The position numbers were made by a program, and so were the translations under genes. From Nocardia sp. alder85J (lineage in GTDB: Bacteria > Actinomycetota > Actinomycetes > Mycobacteriales > Mycobacteriaceae): a DNA stretch of 64,000 nt. Numbering within the stretch: position 1 is the stretch's first letter; each line of letters starts with the position of its first letter. The notes under the pieces were generated by a model. The model made no database searches. It had not been told where the DNA came from and saw nothing but the letters and a program-made list of their open reading frames with translations. The DNA lies in NCBI RefSeq assembly GCF_020176955.2, contig NZ_JAIUCZ020000003.1:372001-436000 (forward strand). Reading direction: 5' to 3'. Positions 52,118 through 62,713 of the stretch are shown piece after piece.

Positions 52118-53020
52118 TCAGGGCAGCTTGACGAATTCGTAGCCGGCAGCGAGCAGGGCGGGCAGCGCCGCGGACATGCCCGGCGCGGTACCGGATTGCG
52201 GCCGGTGCATGTGGGCGATCGAGATGGCGCCCGGGGCTGCCTTGGACATCGCCTGCCGGACCTGCGCGGCGGTGTAGGTGGCGCCGGCATCGGCGTTGAT
52301 GCTGAATCCCACCGGCTGCTCGCCGAGATCGTGCACGATGGCGACGGCGAGTTCGTCGTAATGGGCGGTGCCGGCGCGGAAGAACCGCGGCGGCTGCCCG
52401 GTCAGCTGGGTGAGCCGCTCGTGATTGCCCCACACCTCGTCGACCGCTTGCTGCGGTGAGGCGGTGCCGTCGATGTCGTAGGCGGACCGGCCGTTCACCG
52501 ACAGCGGGCAATGCCGGGTGCCGTGATTGCCGAGTTCGAACAGCGGGTTGGCCGCCAGCCGGGCCGCGCGGCCGGGGTCGGCGTCGATCCACCGCTTGTT
52601 GAGGAACAGCGTCGCCGGAATCTCGTGGGCGAGCAGGAAATCGAGCAGATCGTCGTTGATCTCGTTGTTGCCGGGCCCGCCGCAGGCGTCGAAGGTGAGC
52701 GCCATCTGCTTACCGGTCGCGGGGATCGTGGTGGTGATGCCGTCGAGATCCATCCCCCACCGCGCGGGTTGCCGTCCGGCGTACTTCGCGGCGACCGCCT
52801 GCGGCGAGGCGCCGGTCCGCGCGGGCGGCGGCACCTGCGCGGCCACCGCATCACCGGTCGGCGTCGCCGACGGACTCCCGGTCGGCGCCGACGACCCGGT
52901 GGTCGAACTCGCGGCCGTCGAATTGCGGTGCGAGCCACTGCATCCGGCCGCTACCGCACCGGCGGCGGCCGCCGCCGCGGACACCAGCAACCGTCGTCGT
53001 GACCATCCTGGACCCACCAC
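52118..53020 (-). CDS. Tat-exported lipoprotein polysaccharide deacetylase
   Basis: A 300-residue NodB-type deacetylase. The N-terminus has a twin-arginine signal (SRRRLLVSAAAAAAGAVAAG) ending in a lipobox cysteine near residue 26, so the enzyme is probably exported folded and anchored outside. A Ser/Thr-rich linker follows. The catalytic domain (about 85-300) has LTFDACGGPGNN, GNHGTRHCPLS (the metal His pair) and IAHMHRP at the end. It may trim N-acetyl groups from peptidoglycan or another wall glycan. The start GTG 53020 lies seven bases after TAACAT (53033-53028) on the minus strand. Confidence 0.87.
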   Translation of the reverse strand: MVGPGWSRRRLLVSAAAAAAGAVAAGCSGSHRNSTAASSTTGSSAPTGSPSATPTGDAVAAQVPPPARTGASPQAVAAKYAGRQPARWGMDLDGITTTIPATGKQMALTFDACGGPGNNEINDDLLDFLLAHEIPATLFLNKRWIDADPGRAARLAANPLFELGNHGTRHCPLSVNGRSAYDIDGTASPQQAVDEVWGNHERLTQLTGQPPRFFRAGTAHYDELAVAIVHDLGEQPVGFSINADAGATYTAAQVRQAMSKAAPGAISIAHMHRPQSGTAPGMSAALPALLAAGYEFVKLP

Positions 53021-53027
53021 GGCACGG

Positions 53028-53033
53028 ATGTTA
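53028..53033 (-). promoter_or_regulatory. Leaderless -10 box of the deacetylase
   Basis: TAACAT on the minus strand, seven bases before GTG 53020. It selects the first of two adjacent GTG codons. Confidence 0.5.
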
Positions 53034-53067
53034 CGTGATGGAAACGAAATTCGTCGATCGGCGCAGC

Positions 53068-54213
53068 TCAGTGCCCGGCGAGGGTGTCCCAGCCGGTGAC
53101 ACTGTCCGGTTTGCGGGGAGCCGGGCCGGTATAGATGGCGGCCGGCCGGACGAGCTTGCCCAGCCGCTTCTGCTCCAGGATGTGCGCACACCAGCCGGCG
53201 GTGCGGCCACAGGTGAACATGGCCGGCATCATGTGCGCCGGCACCTCGGCGAAGTCGAGGATCACCGCGGCCCAGAACTCCACGTTGGTCTCGATGGCCC
53301 GATCGGGGCGGCGCTCCCGCAGTTCGGTCAGCGCGGCCTGTTCCAGCGCGGCGGCCACCTCGAAGCGCGGCGCGCGCAGCCGCCGCGCGGTCTCGCGCAG
53401 CACCCGGGCGCGCGGGTCCTCGGCCCGGTACACCCGGTGCCCGAAGCCCATCAGCTTCTCCTTGCGGTCGAGGATGCCCTTGACCAGCGCGCGGGCGTCG
53501 CCGCTGCGCTCGACCTCCTCGATCATCGGCAGCACCCGGGCCGGCGCGCCACCGTGCAGCGGGCCGGACATGGCCCCGATCGCGCCGGACAGGCAGGCCG
53601 CGACATCGGCGCCGGTGGAGGCGATCACGCGGGCGGTGAAGGTGGAGGCGTTCATGCCGTGCTCGGCCGCGGACACCCAGTAGGCGTCGATGGCCTCGGT
53701 GTGCCGCGGGTCCGGATCACCCTTCCACCGGGTCATGAAGCGCTCGGTGATGGTGGTGCACTCGTCGATCTTCTTCTGCGACACCGCCGGCTGGTAGATG
53801 CCGCGGGCGGACTGCGCCACATAGGACAGCGCCATCACCGAAGCGCGGGCCAGATTCTCCCGGGCGCTGTCGTCGTCGATGTCCAGCAGCGGCTGGTAAC
53901 CCCAGATCGGGGCCAGCATGGCCAGACCGGCCTGCACGTCGACCCGGACGTCGCCGGTGTGCACCGGCAGCGGGAACGGTTCGGCGGGCGGCAGGCCACG
54001 GCCGAATTCGCCGTCGACCAGCAGGGCCCACACGTCACCGAAGGTCACCCGGTTGCCGACCAGATCCTCGATGTCGACGCCGCGGTACCGCAGCGCCCCG
54101 CCGTTCTTGTCGGGTTCGGCGATATCGGTGGTGAAGGCCACCACGCCTTCCAGGCCGGCGACGAAGTCGGCGGGTATTTCCGAGTTGAGAGGAGCCGCAG
54201 CACTGGTAGTCAT
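53068..54213 (-). CDS. citA: Citrate synthase 2
   Basis: A 381-residue citrate synthase of the short bacterial type (CitA, Rv0889c-like). Active-site segments: AAEHGMNASTFTARV and SGPLHGGAPARV (both catalytic histidines), then [15 protein letters not shown]. The catalytic aspartate segment that reads NVDFY in most citrate synthases reads ETNVEFWAAV here, with Glu. It condenses oxaloacetate and acetyl-CoA (or propionyl-CoA in 2-methylcitrate synthases). ATG 54213 is chosen. Divergent from pdxH. Confidence 0.9.
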   Translation of the reverse strand: MTTSAAAPLNSEIPADFVAGLEGVVAFTTDIAEPDKNGGALRYRGVDIEDLVGNRVTFGDVWALLVDGEFGRGLPPAEPFPLPVHTGDVRVDVQAGLAMLAPIWGYQPLLDIDDDSARENLARASVMALSYVAQSARGIYQPAVSQKKIDECTTITERFMTRWKGDPDPRHTEAIDAYWVSAAEHGMNASTFTARVIASTGADVAACLSGAIGAMSGPLHGGAPARVLPMIEEVERSGDARALVKGILDRKEKLMGFGHRVYRAEDPRARVLRETARRLRAPRFEVAAALEQAALTELRERRPDRAIETNVEFWAAVILDFAEVPAHMMPAMFTCGRTAGWCAHILEQKRLGKLVRPAAIYTGPAPRKPDSVTGWDTLAGH

Positions 54214-54346
54214 GGGTCCGACTCTCCTTGCATTCCTGGCCGCGACGTCTGTGAGGCGGCCGCAGCGTGCCTGCGGGTGCGCCGCCCGTGGTAACGGGGA
54301 CCGGCCGCCGGAAGGCGGGTGCGCACGCCGCTCAGACAAACCATAG

Positions 54347-54378
54347 CTCCCCGTTACTGGGGAGTAACGTCTGGGTTC
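54347..54378. promoter_or_regulatory. Overlapping palindromes at the pdxH promoter
   Basis: CTCCCC (54347-54352) / GGGGAG (54359-54364) and GTTACT (54353-54358) / AGTAAC (54363-54368) interlock. TAACGT (54365-54370) is a -10 box eight bases before ATG 54379. A protein bound here would cover the promoter. Confidence 0.45.
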
Positions 54379-55044
54379 ATGCGCGAATTGGATATCGCGG
54401 CGATGCGGGCCGAGTACGGCGGCGAGCCGGATATGTCGGAATCCTGGCTCACGGACGGCTGGGAGCCGCTGCTGCGCCGATGGCTGGCGGAGGCCGCCAC
54501 CTCGGGAATCGCCGAGCCGAACGCGATGGTGCTGGCCACGGTCGACCGCACCGACGACGGTCCGCGCCCGGTCTCCCGGACCGTGCTCTGTAAGGACCTC
54601 TCATCCGCCGGTGTGATTTTCTACACCCATTACGATTCGGCGAAGGGCCGGCAACTGGCGGACATTCCGTACGCCTCGGCGACCTTCGTCTGGCCCGCGC
54701 TGGCCCATCAGGTCCATCTGCGCGGCCCGGTCCACGCGGCCGACGACGACGTGACGGCCGCGTACTGGCGGTCGCGGCCGCGCAATTCCCGGCTCGGCGC
54801 CTGGGCCTCGGAGCAGTCGCGCCCGATCGGATCCCGCGCCGAACTGGACCGGCTGCTGTCCGAGGCGGCGGCCCGGTTCGAGGACGTGGACGACATTCCG
54901 GTGCCGCCGCGCTGGGGCGGCTACCTGCTGCGCCCGGAGATGGTGGAGTTCTGGCAGGGCCGGCGCAGCCGGTTACACAACCGGATCCGGATGCGCCTGG
55001 ACGACAGCGGCGCGACCGTCGCGGTGGAACGCCTGCAACCCTGA
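54379..55044 (+). CDS. pdxH: Pyridoxine/pyridoxamine 5'-phosphate oxidase
   Basis: A 221-residue FMN-dependent oxidase making pyridoxal 5'-phosphate. Landmarks: [25 protein letters not shown] (FMN and PLP contacts), [35 protein letters not shown] and the C-terminal [19 protein letters not shown] with RLHNRIR. Length fits the family. Its product is the cofactor for SerC encoded nearby. Leaderless-type start (box eight bases upstream). Confidence 0.95.
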   Translation: MRELDIAAMRAEYGGEPDMSESWLTDGWEPLLRRWLAEAATSGIAEPNAMVLATVDRTDDGPRPVSRTVLCKDLSSAGVIFYTHYDSAKGRQLADIPYASATFVWPALAHQVHLRGPVHAADDDVTAAYWRSRPRNSRLGAWASEQSRPIGSRAELDRLLSEAAARFEDVDDIPVPPRWGGYLLRPEMVEFWQGRRSRLHNRIRMRLDDSGATVAVERLQP

Positions 55045-55119
55045 GCACAGCCGCACACAAGGGTTGTAGTCATGGGATGAATCACGGAAAATATCTCGTC
55101 ATGATCTGTTTCGTCACGC

Positions 55120-55132
55120 TAATCTTCGCCCG
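55120..55132 (+). promoter_or_regulatory. Leaderless -10 box of MFS gene
   Basis: TAATCT (55120-55125) ends seven bases before GTG 55133. Confidence 0.5.
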
Positions 55133-56416
55133 GTGAAACTGCTCGCCGACCTCACCCCGCTCCGCACCGACTCGTTCCGCAGGCTGTGGACCGCGGGCGT
55201 CGTCACCACCATCGGCGCGCAATTGACCGTGGTAGCGGTACCGCAGCAGATCTACGAGATCACCCGCAGTTCGGGATATGTCGGGCTCGCCGGGTTGTTC
55301 GGCCTGGTGCCGCTGATCGTGTTCGGACTGTGGGGCGGCGCGCTCGCCGACGTGATGGACCGGCGGAAGCTGCTGCTGATCACCACCGCGGGCACCGGCG
55401 TCACCTCGCTGCTGTTCTGGGTGCAGGCCGCCGCGGGGGTGGACAACGTCTGGCTGGTGCTGGCGCTGTTCGCGATCCAGCAGGCCTTCTTCGCGGTCAA
55501 CCAGCCCACCCGCAGCGCACTGCTGCCGCGGCTGCTGCCCGACGGCCTGCTGCCGGCCGCGACCTCGCTGAACATGACGGTGGTGCAGTTCGGCGCCATC
55601 GCGGGCCCGGTGCTGGCGGGCGCGCTGATCCCGCTGACCGGGTTGCCGCTGCTGTATCTGCTCGACGCGATCGCGGTGCTGGCCACGCTGTGGGCGGTGT
55701 GGCGACTGCCCGAGGTGCCGCCGACCGGCGCCGTGCGGCGGGCCGGGCTGCGCGCCGTCATCGAGGGTTTCGGCTATCTGGCCTCGCAGCGCATCCTGCT
55801 GGCCTCCTTCGCCGTCGACATCATCGCCATGGTGTTCGGAATGCCGCGCGCACTGTTCCCCGAGATCGCGCACCACACCTTCGGCGATCCGGCCGCCGGT
55901 GGCGTGGCCCTGGGCCTGCTGTTCGCCGCCATGTCGGTCGGGGCCGTCGCCGGTGGCGTGTTCTCCGGCTGGCTGGGTCACGTGCGGCGGCAGGGACTCG
56001 CGGTGACCGTGTGCATCGGCCTGTGGGGTGCGGCGATGGTCGGCTTCGGCCTGGCCGTCGGCGGTACCGGGCACACCTTCGGCGCCCGCGCCGGACTGTG
56101 GGCGGCGCTGGTCTGCCTGGCCTTCGGCGGCGCGGTCGACATGTTCTCCGCGGCGCTGCGCAATTCGATGCTGCAACAGGTCGCCACCGACGAGATGCGC
56201 GGGCGGTTGCAGGGGGTGTTCATCGTCGTGGTGGCCGGCGGGCCGCGTATCGGTGACGTTGCCCACGGTTTCGCGGCGGCAGCGTTGGGTACAGCTACCG
56301 CGGCGGCGGGTGGCGGCCTGCTGGTGGTGGTCGGCGTCGTCCTGGCGGCCATGGTGTTCCCGGCCTTCCTCCGGTTCCGGGTGGGCCGGTCGACGGCTGA
56401 CATCACGGTGTCGTAA
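55133..56416 (+). CDS. MFS exporter (EntS-like)
   Basis: A 427-residue major facilitator protein with about twelve helices. The N-terminus [26 protein letters not shown] and the loop [15 protein letters not shown] are typical of the EntS/MFS_3 group, which exports siderophores or drugs. [13 protein letters not shown] in the central loop is another group mark. Its substrate is unknown. Transcription should start at the GTG because a TAATCT box lies seven bases before it. Confidence 0.85.
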   Translation: MKLLADLTPLRTDSFRRLWTAGVVTTIGAQLTVVAVPQQIYEITRSSGYVGLAGLFGLVPLIVFGLWGGALADVMDRRKLLLITTAGTGVTSLLFWVQAAAGVDNVWLVLALFAIQQAFFAVNQPTRSALLPRLLPDGLLPAATSLNMTVVQFGAIAGPVLAGALIPLTGLPLLYLLDAIAVLATLWAVWRLPEVPPTGAVRRAGLRAVIEGFGYLASQRILLASFAVDIIAMVFGMPRALFPEIAHHTFGDPAAGGVALGLLFAAMSVGAVAGGVFSGWLGHVRRQGLAVTVCIGLWGAAMVGFGLAVGGTGHTFGARAGLWAALVCLAFGGAVDMFSAALRNSMLQQVATDEMRGRLQGVFIVVVAGGPRIGDVAHGFAAAALGTATAAAGGGLLVVVGVVLAAMVFPAFLRFRVGRSTADITVS

Positions 56417-56605
56417 ACCCGCCAGCGGGGGTCGGCCAGCGAGCGGCCGACCAGTCGGAATTCGCTGAGTTGCAAAACGTACTGCGAAGTAGTTAACGCG
56501 CACCCTCGCTGCTCGCCCGTAACAGACACGGGTTAGCGTGGAGGCCAAGCATCGGTTGCCGATCGCGTCCGATGCCTGCCGTTCTAGCCTGAGAGGGATC
56601 CTTCC
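56417..56605 (+). promoter_or_regulatory. gltA2 upstream region
   Basis: 189 bp. GTTGCAAA (56469-56476), then ACTGCGAAGTAGTTAAC (56481-56497), resembles the TTTGCAAA-type sites of the RamB/PrpR regulators of citrate and propionate genes, with one mismatch. GAGAGGG ahead of GTG 56606 is the ribosome site. Confidence 0.3.
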
Positions 56606-57916
<1,311 letters not shown>

Positions 57917-57930
57917 ACCCGATTCACCGC

Positions 57931-57963
57931 GAGGCCCGCACCCGTTCGACGGGGGCGGGCCTC
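57931..57963 (+). terminator. gltA2 terminator
   Basis: GAGGCCCGCACCCG (57931-57944) pairs with 57950-57963 with one mismatch and loop TTCGA. It is followed by a T-containing stretch and lies 15 bp past the stop. Confidence 0.75.
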
Positions 57964-58047
57964 GGTCGTTTCCGGCGTGACCGGCTTCTCGGCCGGTAGC
58001 GGCGTTTCGACCCGGGCCCGGCGCGGCGGATCGGCCAGACTGGCGAG

Positions 58048-59373
58048 GTGGCCGAGCGAGCATCCGCATCCGAGGAACCGGCCGATGGTTCCGATTCGTC
58101 CGAATCCCCGGGTTCGGACCGGATGCCGCGCTGGCTGCCGCGGGCCCTGCTGCTGGCCTTCGTCCTGCTGGGCGCCTATCAGCTGACCGACTGGGCCGCA
58201 CACAAACTGTTCGGGCTGTTCACCATGATGCTGGTGGCGTTCTTCGTCTCGCTGGCGATGGAACCCGCCGTGGACATGCTGGCCGCGCGCGGCATCGGAC
58301 GCGGCTGGGCGACCGGGGCCGTGTTCGTCATCCTGTTCGGTTGTGTCGCAGGGTTTCTCGCGGCGCTGGTGACGCTGCTGGTGCAGACGGTGACCAATCT
58401 GCTGCGGGAGCTGCCCCGACTGCTGAACGAGCTGGTGGACTTCGTGAATCACCATTTCCACCAGCACTTCACGACCGATCAGCTACGGGATCGGCTGCTG
58501 CACGACTCGAATATCCTGTCCGGCTACGCGGAGCGGGCGGCCAACAACGTCTGGGGCCTGTCCAGCACCATCCTGGGCGGGCTGGTGCAGTTCCTGACCA
58601 TCGCACTGTTCAGCATCTATCTCACCGCCGACGGGCCGAAGCTGCGGCGCACGATCTGCTCGCTGCTGCCACCGCAACGACAGGCGACGGTACTGCACGC
58701 CTGGGACCTGGCCATCGGGAAGACCGGCGGCTACCTGTATTCGCGGGCCCTGCTGGCGGTGATCTCGGCGGTGGCGCACTGGGTGTTCCTGGCCATCCTC
58801 GGACTGCCGAACGCGCTGGCGCTGGGTGTCTGGTTCGGCGTCGTGGCCTCGTTCGTGCCGACCGTCGGCACCTATATCGCCGGCATCCTGCCGATCCTGG
58901 TGGCGCTGACCATCCACCCGATCGACGCGCTGTGGGTGCTGGGGTTCGTGGTGCTGTACCAGTGGTTCCAGGACTACCTGCTGCAACCACGGATCACCGC
59001 GCGGACGGTGGACGTCAACGCCGCGGTCGCGCTGCTGGCGGTGCTGGCCGGCGGTGCGCTGCTCGGCGCGGTGGGCGCGCTGCTGGCGATCCCGGCCACG
59101 GCCACCGTGCAGGCCTTCCTCAGCGAGTACGTGACCAGGTACGAAGTGGCCGAGGATCCGCGCATCGAACGCGACGAACACCGGTCCCGGTGGCGGCTGC
59201 CGCCGGGGCGGGCGGGGGCGGGACCGGTGGCCGGGGCGCCCGGATCCGACGGCGACCCCGAATCCAAGGGCGGCAACGAGTCCGGCGGCCAGGGCACCGG
59301 GGAGGGGGACGAGCGGGCAGGCACCGGGGACGGGAACGAGCGGACGGCCGACGGGGACGACACCTCGTCATGA
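58048..59373 (+). CDS. AI-2E family transporter
   Basis: A 441-residue membrane protein of the AI-2E/TqsA-YdiK group, with about eight helices between residues 30 and 365. Characteristic parts: [16 protein letters not shown], the long central helix with [36 protein letters not shown] and [13 protein letters not shown]. Members export small molecules (signals, sodium, metabolites); its substrate is unknown. The last 60 residues are a Gly/Asp/Glu-rich disordered tail. GTG start with box CAGACT six bases upstream. Confidence 0.85.
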   Translation: MAERASASEEPADGSDSSESPGSDRMPRWLPRALLLAFVLLGAYQLTDWAAHKLFGLFTMMLVAFFVSLAMEPAVDMLAARGIGRGWATGAVFVILFGCVAGFLAALVTLLVQTVTNLLRELPRLLNELVDFVNHHFHQHFTTDQLRDRLLHDSNILSGYAERAANNVWGLSSTILGGLVQFLTIALFSIYLTADGPKLRRTICSLLPPQRQATVLHAWDLAIGKTGGYLYSRALLAVISAVAHWVFLAILGLPNALALGVWFGVVASFVPTVGTYIAGILPILVALTIHPIDALWVLGFVVLYQWFQDYLLQPRITARTVDVNAAVALLAVLAGGALLGAVGALLAIPATATVQAFLSEYVTRYEVAEDPRIERDEHRSRWRLPPGRAGAGPVAGAPGSDGDPESKGGNESGGQGTGEGDERAGTGDGNERTADGDDTSS

Positions 59374-59549
59374 GGGCCCGCCGCGGTCGCTCTTTCCGTG
59401 GCGGGCGACCGTGAACCCGCAGTGACCGGCTGCCGCGGTCATGAATCGGCCGGACGGACCGGCCCGCTCACCACGGCGTCGGCGGACGCCCCGCCGACCC
59501 GCGCGAAAAAGGCATGCACGGTGATCGCGGACCGTGCAAAGGTGCAGAC
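59374..59549. other. Gap between AI-2E and Eis-like genes
   Basis: 176 bp without gene or clear hairpin. AAAGG at 59538-59542 is the ribosome site of the next gene. Confidence 0.35.
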
Positions 59550-60761
59550 ATGACTTCGACGGCGTACGAACACGGAATCCACGTCCGCCCGGCGACCGCG
59601 GCGGATGCGGAGGCGGTCCTGTTGATCACCGACGCGGGGTTCGGGGTCAGCAGCGAGCCGGAGAACCAGTACGAGTTCTCGGTCTTCCCGCTGGAGCAGG
59701 CGCTGGTCGCGGTCGACGGCGAACGGGTGGTCGGCTACTCGGCGGTCCGGCCGCAGACCATCACCGTGCCGGAGGGCCGCAGCGTGCTCGCGGAGACCAT
59801 CGCGAATGTCGCGGTGGCGCCGACGCATCGGCGGCGTGGCATCCTGCGCGCGCTCTACACCGAGCAGCATCGTCGCACCGAAGCGGCGAAACGGCCGATC
59901 ACCGCGTTCACCGCCAGCCAGGGCGGCATCTACGGCCGGTTCGGATATGCCCCGGCCGTCGTGACCCACGACATCGTGGTGCAGCGGGCACAGGCCGAGT
60001 TCCGGGCCGACGCGCCCGACCCCGGCGGGGTGGAGCTGACACCGATTCCGGTTGCGCGGCAGGTGATTCCGGAGATCTATCAGCGCTGGCAGCGGGTCAC
60101 GCCGGGTGCCCAGCAGCGCCCCGGGGTCTCGTGGGCGATGCTGTTCGACGACCCGGTGCACCGCCGCGGCGGCGGGACCCGGCTGTTCGCACTCGTGCAC
60201 GCCGACGGGTACGCGCTGTACCGCTACCACCGGCGGGCCACCGGGTCGGCGGTCGAGGTGGTGGAGTTGCGCGCGGTGACCCCCGTGGCGTATGCCGGAC
60301 TGTGGCGCGCGCTGCTGGCGCTGGAGTTGTTCGACCGGGTGGAGGCCTCGGTCGTGCCCGGCGATCCGCTGCCGTATCTGCTGACCGATCCGCGGCAGGT
60401 GTACACCGTCGCCCACCGGGATGCGCTGTGGTTGCGCCTGATGGACGTCCCCGCCGCGCTCACCGCCCGCGGGTACGCCGGCGATCTGGATCTCGTACTG
60501 GCCGTGCACGATCCGTTCCGCGACGCGGGCGGCGCCTTCGCACTGCGGGTGTGCGAGGGGGTGGCCGAATGCGCGCCCACCGAGCGCGCGGCCGATGCCG
60601 AACTCGGCATCGATGTGCTCGCCGGGATGTATCTCGGCGCACACCGGGCACGGGCGTTCGCGGCGGCGAACCGGCTGCGGACCGGCGATCCCGCACTGCT
60701 GCGAGCGCTGGACACGGCCTTCGGCAGCGAGCGGGAGGCGGCGCTGGGCTGGTTCTTCTGA
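59550..60761 (+). CDS. eis: Eis-like GNAT acetyltransferase
   Basis: A 403-residue three-domain Eis protein. The N-terminal GNAT domain (about 1-160) has the acetyl-CoA loop VAVAPTHRRRGILRALY; a second GNAT-like domain (about 165-290) and a sterol-carrier-like C-terminal domain (about 300-403) follow. The chain ends GWFF; in Eis the C-terminal Phe carboxylate reaches the active site. Eis enzymes acetylate amines on aminoglycosides and peptides. ATG 59550 has AAAGG upstream, whereas a 12-codon extension (from 59514) lacks a site. Confidence 0.88.
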   Translation: MTSTAYEHGIHVRPATAADAEAVLLITDAGFGVSSEPENQYEFSVFPLEQALVAVDGERVVGYSAVRPQTITVPEGRSVLAETIANVAVAPTHRRRGILRALYTEQHRRTEAAKRPITAFTASQGGIYGRFGYAPAVVTHDIVVQRAQAEFRADAPDPGGVELTPIPVARQVIPEIYQRWQRVTPGAQQRPGVSWAMLFDDPVHRRGGGTRLFALVHADGYALYRYHRRATGSAVEVVELRAVTPVAYAGLWRALLALELFDRVEASVVPGDPLPYLLTDPRQVYTVAHRDALWLRLMDVPAALTARGYAGDLDLVLAVHDPFRDAGGAFALRVCEGVAECAPTERAADAELGIDVLAGMYLGAHRARAFAAANRLRTGDPALLRALDTAFGSEREAALGWFF

Positions 60762-60810
60762 CCGCCGGTGTTCACAGCCTGCTTTCAGCCCTCGCGCCTA
60801 CGCTGGGCCC

Positions 60811-61209
60811 ATGTCGCCGATTCGGTTGGTGCTCAATGTCGTCTGGCTGGTGCTCTGCGGGTTCTGGATGGCGCTGGGGTATCTCCTCGCCGGTGTGATC
60901 TGCTGTGTGCTGATCGTCACCATCCCGTTCGGCATCGCCTCGTTCCGGATCGCCGGCTACGTGCTGTGGCCGTTCGGGCGTGAGGTGGTGCCCCGGCCCG
61001 GCGCCGGGGTGCCGTCGCTGATCGGAAACATCATCTGGTTCGTCGTGGCCGGCTGGTGGCTCGCGATCGGGCATCTGGTCACCAGCATCCCGTTGTTCGC
61101 GTCGATCATCGGAATTCCGTTCGGCTGGGCGAATCTGAAATTGATTCCGGTTTCGCTGATGCCGCTGGGGCACGAAATCGTTTCCGGCGAACGAGCTTTT
61201 CCCCGCTGA
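60811..61209 (+). CDS. YccF-family membrane protein
   Basis: A 132-residue protein with two YccF domains: each has a paired hydrophobic helix with LNVVWLVLCGFWMALGYLL and IGNIIWFVVAGWWLAIGHL and the short motif TIPFG / GIPFGWANLKL. Function unknown. TACGCT (60799-60804) lies six bases before ATG 60811, giving a leaderless mRNA. Convergent with the MarR gene, with one base between the stops. Confidence 0.9.
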   Translation: MSPIRLVLNVVWLVLCGFWMALGYLLAGVICCVLIVTIPFGIASFRIAGYVLWPFGREVVPRPGAGVPSLIGNIIWFVVAGWWLAIGHLVTSIPLFASIIGIPFGWANLKLIPVSLMPLGHEIVSGERAFPR

Positions 61210-61210
61210 A

Positions 61211-61648
61211 CTATTTATCCTCGGAAACGAACTGTTTCATGATCACGATCGCCTCCCGCAGCACCTCCAGTTGCTGCGGGGGCAGGCCGGACAACTGCCC
61301 GGTGAGCCAGACCTCCCGGGCATGGTTCTCGTCGTCGATCAGCGCGCGCCCGGCCTCGGAGAGCGAGACGATGATCTGCCGGCCGTCGGTCGGATGCGGT
61401 TCGCGCTGAACCAGTTTCAATTCCGCGAGCGAGGCGATGACCCTGGTCATCGACGGCGGCTGCACACGCTCCCGGGCCGCGAGCGCACCCGGTGTCATGG
61501 CGCCGTCACGATTGAGCGTGGCCAGTGCCGACAGCTGGGTGAGCGAGATCTGGGCTTCCGCGCGACGGCCACGCAAGTGGCGCGTCAAACGCACGACCGC
61601 CAGAGAAAGTTCTGCGGCCAGCGCACGGATGTCGGAAGACGTTGTCAC
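61211..61648 (-). CDS. MarR-family regulator
   Basis: A 145-residue MarR winged-helix protein. The DNA-binding region (about 35-100) reads ISLTQLSALATLNRDGAMTPGALAARERVQPPSMTRVIASLAELKLVQREP, then DGRQIIVSLSEAG, the MarR wing signature. Ligand unknown. GTG 61648 has minus-strand TATCGT (61662-61657) eight bases upstream. Divergent from DUF2530. Confidence 0.92.
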   Translation of the reverse strand: MTTSSDIRALAAELSLAVVRLTRHLRGRRAEAQISLTQLSALATLNRDGAMTPGALAARERVQPPSMTRVIASLAELKLVQREPHPTDGRQIIVSLSEAGRALIDDENHAREVWLTGQLSGLPPQQLEVLREAIVIMKQFVSEDK

Positions 61649-61656
61649 AGAGGCAA

Positions 61657-61712
61657 ACGATACGTGACACGCCGCATACTGACCTCCTGTTCCCACCGCT
61701 ATCGTTGATCCC
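61657..61712. promoter_or_regulatory. Divergent leaderless promoters marR / DUF2530
   Basis: Minus-strand TATCGT (61657-61662) and plus-strand TATCGT (61700-61705) are identical -10 boxes, eight and seven bases from their start codons. Confidence 0.5.
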
Positions 61713-61949
61713 GTGATGCAGAAGGTGCCCGAGATACCGCCACGACTGACCGATCCACGCCCGGTGGTGGCCGTCGGTATCGGCTTGTGGGTGATCGCCA
61801 CGGTCGTGGTGTGGTGTGTGGACCAGTGGTCATCGGCCCGGCCGATCTGCCTCATGGGGGTAGTGACCGGCCTCCTCGCATACGGCATCTTTCTGCTGCA
61901 ACGCCGCGGCGCGCGACGCGGCGACAAGGGTGCGCAGAAAGGGCTCTGA
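61713..61949 (+). CDS. DUF2530 membrane protein
   Basis: A 78-residue protein with two transmembrane helices (about 20-37 and 43-62) and a basic C-terminus, as in the actinobacterial DUF2530 family, often encoded beside marR. Function unknown. Start GTG 61713 or the next codon ATG 61716; the TATCGT box seven bases upstream favours the GTG. Confidence 0.85.
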   Translation: MMQKVPEIPPRLTDPRPVVAVGIGLWVIATVVVWCVDQWSSARPICLMGVVTGLLAYGIFLLQRRGARRGDKGAQKGL

Positions 61950-62054
61950 TCGAAAGACTCCACAGCGGGTCGCGCATCGAGAGAAAACCGATCGAGTCGG
62001 ATTTTGCCAGGTCAGGGCGCTGGCCGCCCCCAGAGCCCTTTTCGGGTACGCGAA

Positions 62055-62089
62055 TTGACTGAACGCGTCCTTCCCGCTTAACTGCCTGG
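62055..62089 (+). promoter_or_regulatory. Leaderless promoter of TetR gene
   Basis: TTGACT (62055-62060), 17-bp spacer, TTAACT (62078-62083), six bases, then GTG 62090. The best promoter in the window; transcription would begin at the start codon. Confidence 0.65.
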
Positions 62090-62713
62090 GTGTCCTCCCG
62101 ATTGAGCGTCGAAGAACGACGAGCCCACCTTATCGAGGCCGCCATCGGCCTCGCCGAGAAAAAGGGCGTGGCCGGGGTAACCACGCGCGATGTGGCTCAG
62201 GCAGCCGGTGTTTCGCTCGGAGTGGTGCATTACTGTTTCGAAAACAAGGATGCGCTCATGACCGAACTGGTCAAGGCGCTGGCGATGGAATTACGCGATT
62301 CCGTCGAGACCAACGAGGCGGTCTGGCAGGACGTCAGAAGTGGAAAAGATTCACTTCAAAACCTGGTCCGGGCCAGTCTCGAACTCCTGTGGCTCAACAT
62401 CGAGGCCACCCCCGAACGACAGCTGCTGACCTACGAGACCACGACCTATGCGTTGCGCGAGGGCGAGCAGACCCCGGCGAAGCTCGCCATAGCCCGTGAA
62501 CAGTACACATTCAACGATTCCACGGTCGCGGACGTCCTGGAGCACGCCCGCGACGCCACCGGCACCGACTGGCGGGTCCCCGTCCAGACCCTGAGCCGCT
62601 TCACCCTCTCCGTCATCGACGGCATAGTCCTGCGCTGGCTGGTCGACAACGACAGCGCCGCCGTCCGCACCCAATTGGATCTGCTAGCCGAAATGATCAC
62701 CTCCTACGCTTGA
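62090..62713 (+). CDS. TetR-family regulator
   Basis: A 207-residue TetR protein. The N-terminal domain reads RRAHLIEAAIGLAEKKGVAGVTTRDVAQAAGVSLGVVHYCFENKDALM, the standard helix-turn-helix. The C-terminal domain (about 70-200) includes the LLTYETTTYALR and VIDGIVLRWLVD segments of the BetI/PfmR-like group. No adjacent target operon is evident. It ends in a large nested hairpin. Confidence 0.9.
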   Translation: MSSRLSVEERRAHLIEAAIGLAEKKGVAGVTTRDVAQAAGVSLGVVHYCFENKDALMTELVKALAMELRDSVETNEAVWQDVRSGKDSLQNLVRASLELLWLNIEATPERQLLTYETTTYALREGEQTPAKLAIAREQYTFNDSTVADVLEHARDATGTDWRVPVQTLSRFTLSVIDGIVLRWLVDNDSAAVRTQLDLLAEMITSYA

